Of a DNA stretch of 64,000 nt, positions 22,201-34,200 are shown piece after piece. The position numbers and the translations under genes were made by a program. Position 1 is the first letter of the stretch, and each line of letters opens with the position of its first letter. Below the pieces are notes generated by a model. It made no database searches. It was not told the DNA's origin and saw only the letters and a list, made by a program, of their open reading frames with translations. This DNA comes from Liolophura sinensis (lineage: Eukaryota > Mollusca > Polyplacophora > Chitonida > Chitonidae), in assembly GCF_032854445.1 (NCBI RefSeq), contig NC_088305.1, positions 11,163,606 to 11,227,605 on the forward strand, read 5' to 3'.

Positions 22201-25200
22201 ATCGAGTCACACCTAAGACTTTAAAAAGAGGAAGTTGGAACATCCTCGCTTGGCGTTCAGCATGAAGGGGATAGTGCAACGACTGGTTGACCCATATCAG
22301 TATAATCCCTTGGACGGAGCGCCTTACTTACCTTCGGTAAGTTGGGAGCAAAAAATTTGAACGTTTTTAGTAGTGCAGGTCATGTGACTTAGCGATTATA
22401 TTGGATTTTGTTCAAAACCTTTAAAAAACTTCCCCATGAGGAAGTCATATTCAGCGTACACAGACTGAGGAGGGCACACCCAGTGTACACAGACTGAGAA
22501 AAACACACCCAGTGTACACACACTGAGGAAGGCACACCCAGTGCACTCACACTAAGGAAGACATGCAGTGCACTCAGACTGAGGAAGGCACACCCAGTGT
22601 ACACAGATGAAAGCACACCCAGTGTACATAGACAGAGAAAGGCACACCCAGTGCACTAAGACTGAGGAAGGCACATCCAGTGCACTCAGACTGAGGAAGG
22701 CACACCCAGTGTACACAGACTGAGGAAGACACATCCAGTGCACTAAGACTAAGGAAGGCATATCCAGTGCTCTCAGACTGAGGAAGGTACACCCAGTGTA
22801 CACGAACTGAGGAAGACACATCCAGTGTACTCAGAATGAAGAAGGCACACCCAGTGCACACAGACTGAGGAAGACACATCCAGCGCACTCCAACTGAGGA
22901 AGGCACACCCAGTGTACACAGACTGAGGAAGTCACACCCAGTGTACACAGACTGAGGAAGACAAACCCAGTGTACAAAGACTAAAGAAGACACACCCAGT
23001 GTACACAGACTGATGAAGACACACCCAGTGTACACAGACTGATGAAAGCACACCCAGTGTACACACACTGAGGAAAACACACCCAGTGTACACACACTGA
23101 GGAAGGCACACCCAGCGCACTCAGACTGAGTAAGGCACACCCAGTGCACTCAGACTGAGGAAGGCAAACCCAGTGTACACAGACTGAGGAAGGCAAAGCC
23201 AGTGTACACACACTGAGGAAGGCACATCCAGTGTACACAGACTGAGGAAGGCAAACCCAGAGTACACAGACTGAGGAAGACAAACCCAGAGTACACAGAC
23301 TGAGTAAGGCACATCCAGTGTACACAGACTGAGGAAGGCAAACCCAGAGTACACAGACTGAGGAAGGCAAACCCAGAGTACACAGACTGAGGAAGGCAAA
23401 CCCAGAGTACACAGACTGAGGAAGGCACACCCAGCGCACTCAGACTGAGTAAGGCACACCCAGTGCACTCACACTAAGGAAGACATGCAGTGTACACAGA
23501 CTGAGGAAGGCACATCCAGTGTACACAGACTGAGGAAGGCAAACCCAGAGTACACAGACTGAGGAAGGCAAACCCAGTGTACACAGACTGAGAAAGGCAC
23601 ACCCAGTGCACTAAGACTGAGGAAGGCAAACCCAGTGTACACAGACTGAGGAAGGCAAATCCAGTGTACACAGACTGAGGAAGACACATCCAGCGCACTC
23701 CAACTGAGGAAGACACACCCAGTGTACACAGACTGAGGAAGGCACATCCAGTGTACACAGACTGAGTAAGGCACATCCAGTGTACACAGACTGAGGAAGA
23801 CGCATCCAGCGCACTCCAACTGAGGAAGACACACCCAGTGTACACAGACTGAGGAAGGCACATTCAGTGTACACAGACTGAGGAAGGCACATTCAGTGTA
23901 CACAGACTGAGCAGGGTACACCCAGTGTACACAGACTGAGGAAGAAACACCTTGTCAGTTATCACGCCCTCTCAGTTATCATACCCTCTCAGTAATCATT
24001 CCCTCTCAGTTATCATGCCTTCTCAGTTATCATGTGCTCTCAGTTACAATGCGCTCGGTTATCATACCCTCTCAGTTCTCGTGCCCTCTCAGTTATCATG
24101 TAGTCTTAGTTACCATACAATCTCAATTATCATGGGCTCTCAGTTATCATGCACTCCAAGTTATCATGCATGATCAGTTATCATGCACTCTCAGTAATCG
24201 TGCCCTCTCAGTTATCATGCTCTCTCAGTAATCGTCTCCATTACCACACCCTCTCTGTTATCACACCCTCTCAGTTACGATGCATTCTCAGTTATTATGC
24301 ATTCTCAGTTGTCATGTACTCTCAGTTTTCATGCACTCTAAGTCATCATGCTCTCTTAGTTATCGGGACCTTCGTGGCTCAGTCGGTTAGTGCGCTAGCG
24401 CAGCGTAATGACCCAGGAGCCTCTCACCAATGCGGTCGCTGTGAGTTCAAGTCCAGCTCATGCTGGCTTCCTCTCTGGCCGTAAGTGGGAAGGTCTGCCA
24501 GCAACCTGCGGATGGTCGTGGGTTTCCCCCGTGCTCTACCCGGTTTCCTGGCCGCCGTCGTATAAGTGAAATATTCTTGAGTACGGCGTAAAAACACCAA
24601 TCAGATAAATAAATCAATCTTAGTTATCATGCACTCCCAGTAATCATGCCCTCTCAGTTATCATGCACAGATGTAGCATACTCACGTCAGATTGTTGATG
24701 TTTGTAGGGTTAACATTATCTCCACCCAGCACAGTCTGTATTTCTGTGGCCAGCTTTTCCTGAGCATCTTGGTCACAGGCCAGGAAGTACAGAGCCCAAG
24801 TCAGCACTTTGAGAGAGAACAGGGTTAAACATGCATTACAGTTTTATACTGCAATTCTACAAAACTTTTCGGCAAGTTAATGCTTACTTTGACGAAAGAA
24901 AATTTTAATTACATGGGTGATTTGCACTCAATTTTGCGAAATCAAGTAAAAGGTTAGATCGAATTTAATCCAAAAAGGGTAACCCCCAGCAAGTCTTTAT
25001 ACAGTACACGCAATGTAAGTATCATTAAAACTGGCCCAGTAATAGCTAGAGACAACAACAGGGAAATAAAAGTGGAACATCCCAATGAAGGGAGATAATT
25101 CAAATAAGGGGGGATAACTCAAATAAAGGGGGATAACTCAAATAAAGGGGGATAACTCAAATAAACACTGTCTGCATATTCTCACACAATCTCAATCTCC

Positions 25201-28200
25201 TAAGAGGATAGTACAGAAGTTCTGAAACATCACAGGACACGTGGAATTTGAATTTTCACACTTTTTATTTCTCTCACAAAACAAGCCAGTAACAAAATTA
25301 TGCACATGTAACATCTGATTGGCTGAGAGTTCATACAGGTTGACTTGCCCATAAAACACAGAATAAAATTAATGCTGCCTTACTTCAATAATAATAATTA
25401 AGATCTGGGATTTAAATTTCACACTTTTTCCCACCAAACAAGCCAGTAACCCTGTTACACACCTGTAGCATATTAGTGCATACCTACAATGCAGGTAATT
25501 TCTGACTGAATGAGAGACTCTACTTACTGTTTCCTGTGGTGTGGAACCCACCAATCATATAGCTGAGGCCGTCGGCAAAGACACGATCCAGGTTGATGGG
25601 CGAGTCCAGGGACATGAGGTAGTCTATGAACAGAACCTTGTCATCCCTTGCCCTCTCCAACTGCTTATGCTGAATTACCTCCTCAACAATTCTGTATATT
25701 GTAGATTTCCCTGTCAACAATTGTCTACATTGTATATCCCTGTCAACAAATCTGTACATTGTTGATTTCTTTATCAACAATACAGTACCATATAGATTTC
25801 CCTGTCAACAATTCAGGACACTGAAGATTTCCCTGTAAACAATTCTGTATATTGAAGATTTCTCTGTTAACAATTCAGTACATTTTAGTTCCCTGTCAAC
25901 AATTCTACACATTGTATATTTCTCTTTTAACAAGTTCTCACATTGTAGATTTCCCTGTCAACAATTCTACACATTGTATATTTCCCTGTCTACAATTCTG
26001 TACATTGAAGATTTCTCTGTCAACAATTCAGTACATTTTAGATCCCTGTCAACAATTCTGTACACTGAAGATTTCTCTGTCAACAATTCAGTACATTTTA
26101 GATCCCTGTCAACAATTCTGTACACTGAAGATTTCTCTGTCAACAATTCAGTAAATTTTAGATCCCTGTCAACAATTCTATATTTCCCTGTTAACAAATC
26201 TGTACATTGTGAATTTCCCTGTCAACAATTCCGCACATCGTATATTTCCCTGTCAACAATTCTGTACAGTGAAGATTTTTCTGTCAACAATTCAGTACAC
26301 TGTAGATCCTAGTCAACAATTCCACACTTTGTATATTTCCCTGTCAACAAATCTGTACATTATTGATTTCCCTGTCAACAATTCTATGCATTGTAGATTT
26401 CCTTGTCAATAATTCTGTACACTGTAGATTTCCCTGTCAACAATTCTGTGCATTGTACATTTCTCTTCTTTACATTGTAAGTTAACCTGTCAAGTATTCT
26501 GCACACTCTAAATTTCTCTTTCAAAATACCTCTATACTGTAGATTTCCCTGTCAGCAACTGTGTTGACCTTATATTTCCTTGTCTACAATCATGTAGAAT
26601 AATTATAGCGTAGAATTTTCAATAGAAATAATAAAGACTGAAGAAGTTTTACTGCAGGAAATAAAATACTATACAAGTTTCATTATAGAAAAAAATTTCT
26701 TTTTTTCACATTCCCACATGGCAAGGAAAGAAACTGTCAAGAAAAATGGGTCAGAGGTTCAATAAAAATTCTACAAATACATTAGAAAATATTCATACCT
26801 GTATATACTGGAAATAACCTAAACTTCCACCAAAGAGTACATTTTTAGGAACCATTATATTTCAGTAAATATTCATTTTTTCCAGCAAAATAGCATCCTG
26901 CATTCCAAACAAACCTTATAACACCTTTAATAAAGATCAGCAGAACTCTCAAAATCCGGCAAGACGTGCAACCTGGGATAAGAATAGACGTCCATGTTAA
27001 TCCCAGGTGCAACTTAGTTGTGGGAGAAATTTTAGGGAATTTACCATATCTTTGAAATGCTTACCTGTCTGAAACCTTTTGTACCTGTCAGTTCCTGGCT
27101 CAGGGAAACCCACTGTAAGAGACTCCTCTATCACCTCCCAAACCTGTTAGGTAATACGGTGAAAGGATTGTGAACCAAGGAATGGGATTGTGGACAGAGA
27201 CATGGGATTGTGGGTCATAAAACAGAAATGTGGACAAAGGAACAGGGGTGTGGACAATGAAACAGCACTGTAAACAAAGGAACAGAAATCTGGACAAACG
27301 AACAGGAATATGAACAATGCAACAGCAACCGTGAACTAAAGAACAGCAATGTGAACAAATGAACAACAATGGGGAAAAGGGACAGCATTATATTTAATAA
27401 GAAGTATAGGAAATGAGCAGCAGTGTGAACAAAGGATCATGAGGGGAAAAAACATCAATGTAAACCAAGGAAGAGGAATATGAACAATAGAACAGCAACT
27501 GTGGGCAATAGAACAGACATGTAAATAATGGGACAGCAATGTGAACAACGTAACAGCAAAAGAGAAGAAAGGAACATCAAATGTGACAAAAGTAACAGTA
27601 ATCTGAACAAATAAATACAGCTGAGAACACCTAGGAATAGGATAGTGCACAAATGGGAATAGATGCGTAATGTTTATAATGAAAATAAACACAACTGTGA
27701 ACAAAGGAATACAATTACATAGAAAGGAACAGAAATGTTTCTCCAAAGAACAGAAACTGAACAACGGAGCACAAACAGGAACAAAGGTAAATTTTCACAG
27801 GCTGCCGCTACAAAATAAATAGTGATGCTTTGATATACACGTACTAGCCTAATGAACAACCAGCAAGTACATGGTCTTTAAATGAAGACAAATAGCTGTT
27901 TGCTTAACAAACATGTATCGTGTTTTTTTTTAATCCCATGCAAACTGTGCAAACCTGACTTGACCATCATCGCAGAAAACAGAACAAAAGTTCAAATTAT
28001 ATCAAGGCAGTTGTAATTTCGATCAAAAGAAAAAGAAAGAAAAAAAAGATCAACCAAACAGCTTGAAGTGCCGACTTTATCGCTATAGACCTATCTTTAT
28101 TAACATATGAACCAAGTTTCATTTTCATTTTCAATTGATTGGTGCTTTACGCCGTACTCAAGAATATTTGACTTACACAATGGCGGCCATAAAAATGCTG

Positions 28201-31200
28201 GGAGAAAACCTAATATAGAGGCCATGATTAAAGTTGTGACAGTACATACCAGGTCATAGCTATTCTGTAGACGGTTAATGTTTTCACTGTCTTCAAAGCA
28301 TTCTCCAAAAGCCGTCAGGGCAATGGCTTTGATTGCCAGGTCTATCATGTGCTTCTGAAGTGGAATTTGGTCATCAGTGTTACTGGACGCAGCCCACTTC
28401 AAGGATACCTCCTCAGCCACCTGGTTGGAGAATCAAGAAACAACGGAAAAAGGGTAAAATCCACAAACAAGGGAACTCATAGCCACAAATCTTTATAGCA
28501 AACAAATAGTTTTTGAATTGTTTTTAATCATCAATCATTCATTTAATAATATTTTTGATTGGAATTTTATGCCGTACTCAAGAATATTTCACTTATACAA
28601 TGGCAACCAGCATTATGGAGGGAGGAAACCAGACAAAGCCTGGGGTAAACCCATGACCACAGGCAAGTTGCTGGAAGACCTTCCTGCGAATGACCATTAA
28701 TACATGTAGCAGTGATCCGTCCAGTTTTTATGTTGAATATCTTCTTGCTTAAACGAAGGAAGTTTTTTTGGAATATTGTTTAATCAAAACTTTTACTTAA
28801 ATGTTTGGTTGTTTCTCAAGTTCCTTTTAGGATGTGTCCTAATTAAGTGGTAAGCCGTCAAAAGTGATTGCTGTCAGCACAACTCTGGGGTGGGGGAGAG
28901 AGTGCATTCCAGGCAGGAGAGGGAAGTGGGAGGTTAAGCTGGTCACGAGTTCAGAGTAAGTTCATCGATGATGTCACTTTCAAAGATGCAACTGTAAGCA
29001 AGAAATCACAACAATATGCATGAAATAAAAGGGTTATTATGATACAAACATGCCTTAAATTTTTTTTTCATTTTTTGGCGTAACTTTCTTCATATCCATT
29101 AAAACCACAATCTTCGTTTTTAAAGTTCCATTTCATGTATGCTTAACCAGATGGTGTCCAATGAAAGTTGCCCATGCACCTATATTACCTTCTGGAATGA
29201 GCTGTAATACTGGCTAATGGCTGCGTGACTGAATGCCTTATCGTAGACACGACGTCGTCTTCTCCCCTCTTCATAGTTAGCGAACTGGATACTATCTGCC
29301 GTGATCAGTGGTTCAAGCAACTTAAACAGCTCCGCTGCAGATGACCAACATATAGGGCAACAATTTACATTATAATAATTTGGGCAAACATTTTTTTAAT
29401 AGGGGTCTTAATTTAGGCATGCATTAATCTTTAAGGCACACTTTTACTCATTTGGAGGTCAATTAATAGGTTGACCATGTCATTAGGCCTAACTTGTAAG
29501 TTAGGTAGAAGACAGGAATATCTTTGGTTCCTACAATTGATTGAAATGAAAAATATCAGGCTTTTCAAACAGTTAATTTGGGCGCTTCATATTTTGGGCA
29601 CACCCTCTACCATCATGGAAAGGCGTAATCCAAAGCCCTGACATAGATGAAACATCATTTGGTCGATCACCACATTAGGGCTTAGGCTGAATAATTGCCA
29701 ATTTAGCCATGGTTTCATGCAGGCATAATCGTTCATTTTTATTCATTTGATCAATCATATAGTACAACACCAATGGGTTATAAAGGGAAACCAGCCACAT
29801 GTTACACTAGTTTCCTGTTTCATTTCTTTCTTCAATTATTTTTTGCTTTTCTTATGGTGAAAAAATACATTTGCGGTCTGTCAAAACTGTTACACCCTAA
29901 ACACTTATGTTATGTGGTTTGTCAAAACTGTTACACCCTAAACACTTATGTTATGTGGTTTGTCAAAACTGTTACACCCTAAACACTTATGTTATGCGGT
30001 CTGTCAAAACTGTTACACAAAAAATACTTACGTGGTCTGCCAAAGACTTGGACCAGATTCTGAAGATGGTGGGTGATGCTACACTGACGACGTGCTGCTT
30101 GCCCCACCAGAATCCAGCGATTGGTCCATATTGTTTGTGTAACACCATCAGAAACTGGTGCAAACTGCCCGCAGTGGCAACGTCCACCAAATTGCCCTGA
30201 CTGCAAATATAGATGTGTATATAACGATGCAGGCTATGTGTTTAGATTGCCAGTATTAAGTTGCACTCTTGTAGGCACCAATAAATGTAGTAAATATGGC
30301 AACGTTGTTGCTCCAAAAAATTAAAAGTAAAATTTATGAAACTGTAATTTTTTATATCAAGTTTTCATGACTGAAGTCTTGGCGATGATAAACAGAAACA
30401 GCCCTCTGACGAGCAACACATATAAATGGTATTTTGAACGCAAATCATCGCAAGAAATACAGCTATTACATGCGCCTTGATCAAGCAAGTCAAATCTGAC
30501 CACCAAATTAAAAGAAAAGACAACAAATAGTCATTAGGAAGAGCGGTGGGAAGACCAAAATGGCCGCGGCCATTTTTCTTCTGACGTAGCTTGGTAGATG
30601 TAAACCTATAAATCAGCTTTTACATAGGAAAGTTTATACGATTCCACAGAATGTGCCAATATAGAACAACCAGAAATATGGCGTTGCGTCACACATGTAC
30701 AAATGGTTGAAAAGCAAAAACATTGTTCAGGTGAGGTATGCAGAAATAGACATGCTCTTGGGTTGTTACAGATCAAATAACTCACGCCTGACTTGATAAA
30801 ACTCATAACACGATGATACTTTTTATTGCCTGAATGGGTGCAATTTTGATTACTTATTTTGAACAGCTATATCTCAGTTGTGCAACATCAAAAAAATAAA
30901 AAGTTGTTCTTTTTAACCTTCCTGTGGAATACCTTTTCTATTCATGTATACATTTGGTTAAGTGTTTACTTTGAAACTTTCTTTATCTCTGCTTTACACA
31001 TTTGGTCAGAAGATCTCTTTTCAAACTTCCTGTGGGATACTTTGTCTATGCATATATACAGTGTTGACTTTTAAACTTTCTGTGGGATACTTTGTCTCTG
31101 CATTATTATATACAGTTGGTCAAGTGTTGACTTTTAAACTTCCTGTGGGATACTTTATCGCTGCATTATTATATACAGTTGGTGAAGTGTTGACTTTTAA

Positions 31201-34200
31201 ACTTATTGAGCAATACTTCATCTCTGTATTATTATATACTTTTGGTCAAGTGTTGACTTTTAAACTTCCTGAGGGATACTTTATCTCTGCATTATTATAA
31301 ACAGTTGGTCAAGTGTTGACTTTTAAACTTATTGAGGGATGCTTTATCTCTGCATTATTATAAACAGTTGGTGAAGTGTTGACTTTTAAACTTCCTGTGG
31401 GATACTTTGTCTATGCATAATTATATACAGTTGGTGAAGCGTTGATTTTTAAACTTCCTGTGGGATACTTTATCTCTGTATTATTATATACAGTTGGTGA
31501 AGTGTTGACTTTTAAACTTATTGAGGGATGCTTTATCTCTGCATTATTATATACAGTTGGTGAAGTGTTGACTTTTAAACTTCCTGCGCGATACTTTGTC
31601 TCTGCACTATTATATACAGTTGTTGAAGTGTTGACTTTTAAACTTCCTGTGGGATACTTTGTCTATGCATAAATTTATGCAGTTGGTGAAGTGTTGACTT
31701 TTAAACTTCCTGTGGGATACTTTATCTCTGTATTATTATATACAGTTGGTCAAGTGTTGACTTTTAAACTTCCTGTGGGATACTTTGTCTATGCATAATT
31801 GTATACAGTTGGTGAAGCGTTGACTTTTAAACTTCCTGTGGGATACTTTATCTCTGTATTATTATATACAGTTGGTCAAGTGTTGACTTTTAAACTTATT
31901 GAGGGATGCTTTATCTCTGCATTATTATATACAGTTGGTGAAGTGTTGACTTTTAAACCTCCTGTGGGATACTTTTTCTATGCATAATTCTATACAGTTG
32001 GTGAAGCGTTGACTTTTAAACTTCCTGTGGGATACTTTATCTCTGTATTATTATATACAGTTGGCGAAGTGTTGACTTTTAAACTTATTGAGGGATGCTT
32101 TATCTCTGCATTATTATATACAGATGAAGTGTTGACTATTAAACTTACTGTGGGATACTTTATCTCTGCATTATTATATACATTTGGCGAAGTGTTGACT
32201 TTTAAACTTCCTGTGGGATACGCTATCTCTGTATTATTATATACAGTTGGTCAAGTGTTGACTTTTAAACTTCCTGTGGGATACTCTATCTCTGTATTAC
32301 TAGATACAGTTGGTAAAGTGTTGACTTTTAAACTTCCTGTGGGATACTTTGTCTCTGCATTATTTTATACATTTGGCGAAGTGTTGACTTTTAAACTTCC
32401 TGTGGGATACTCTATCTCGGTATTATTATATACAGTTGGTCAAGTGTTGACTTTTAAACTTCCTGTGGGATACTTTATCTCTGCATTATTATATACATTT
32501 GATGAAGTGTTGACTTTTTTAACTTCCTGTGGGATACTTTGTTTATGCATATACGCATTTGGTCAAACTTTTCTTTTAAGAATTCCAGGAATTCACCAGT
32601 AAAATGGGTACAGGTATGCCAAACAATTCTTACATGTATATTACAGATTCACTTACCATTCAGCTCGTTTTTAAACTTCCTGAGGGATACTTTATCTCTG
32701 TATTATTATATACAGTTGGTCAAGTGTTGATTTTTATACTTATTGACGGATACTTTATCTCTGCATTATTATATACAATTGGTCAAGTGTTGACTTTTAA
32801 ACTTCCTGTGGGATACTTTGTCTATGTATTATTATATACATTTGGCAAAGTGTTGACTTTTAAACTTCCTGCGCGATTCTTTTTCTCTGCATTATTATAT
32901 ACATTTGGTCAAGTGTTGACTTTTTTAACTTCCTGAGAGTTACTTTGTCTATGCATACACGCATTTGGTCAAACTTTTCTTTCAAGAATTCCAGGAATTC
33001 ACCAGTAAAATGGGTACAGGTATGCCAAACAATTCTTACATGTAATTACAGATTCACTTACCATTCAGCTCATTTTTAAACTTCCTGAGGGATACTTTGT
33101 CTATGCATATACCCATTTGGTCAAACTTTTCTTTTAAGAATTCCAGGATTTCACCGGTAAAATGGGTACAGGTATGCCAAACAATTCTTACATGTATATT
33201 ACAGATTCACTTACCATTCAGCTCATTTTTAAACTTCCTGAGGGATACTTTATCTCTGTATTATTATATACAGTTGGTGAACCGTTGACTTTTAAACTTC
33301 CTGTGGGATACTTTGTCTCTGCATTATTATATACAGTTGGTCAAGTGTTGACTTTTAAACTTTCTGTGCTATACTTTTTCTCTGCATTATTATATACATT
33401 TGGCGAAGTGTTGACTTTTAAACTTCCTGTGAGATACTTTATCTATGCATTATTATATACAGTTGGTCAAGTGTTGACTTTTAAACTTCCTGTGGGATAC
33501 TTTGTCTCTGCATTATTATACACAGTTGGTCAAGTGTTTACTTTTAAACTTCCTGTGGGATACTTTGTCTCTGCATTATTATACACAGTTGGTCAAGTGT
33601 TTACTTTTAAACTTCCTGCACGATACTTTTTCTCTGCATTATTATATACAGTTGGTCAAGTGTTGACTTTTAAACTTCCTGCATGATACTTTTTCTCTGC
33701 ATTACTATATACATTTGGCGAAGTGTTGACTTTTAAACTTCCTGTGGGATACTTTATCTCTGTATTATTATATACAGTTGGTCAAGTGTTGACTTTTAAA
33801 CTTCCTGTGGGATACTTTGTCTCTGCATTATTATATACAGTTGGTCAAGTGTTGACTTTTAAACTTCCTGTGGGATACTTTGTCTCTGCATTATTATACA
33901 CAGTTGGTCAAGTGTTTACTTTTGAACTTCCTGCACGATACTTTTTCTCTGCATTATTATATACAGTTGGTCAAGTGTTTACTTTTAATCTTCCTGTGCG
34001 ATACTTTGTCTCTGCATTATTATATACAGTTGGTGAAGTGTTGACTTTTAAACTTCCTGTGGGATACTTTGTCTCTGCATTATTATACACAGTTGGTCAA
34101 GTGTTTACTTTTAAACTTCCTGCACGATACTTTTTCTCTGCATTTTTATATACAGTTGGTCAAGTGTTTACTTTTAAACTTCCTGTGCTATACTTTTTCT

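Noticed and set aside
22574-23921. Several long minus-strand ORFs rich in Cys, Val and Ser (SVYTGCAFLSLCTLG)
   Set aside because: The 29-nt repeat is open in all three minus frames, so overlapping ORFs in every frame are expected. Same in copy 2 at 59923-61270.
24365-24460. tRNA gene at the SINE head
   Set aside because: A- and B-box-like words are present, but the cloverleaf is not kept and the sequence runs into a SINE body with a target-site duplication. The same holds for the heads at 7633, 16040 and 16892.
22452-26585. Possible CRISPR-like arrays
   Set aside because: Units follow each other with no unique spacers, the genome is intron-bearing, and there are no cas genes. These are minisatellites.
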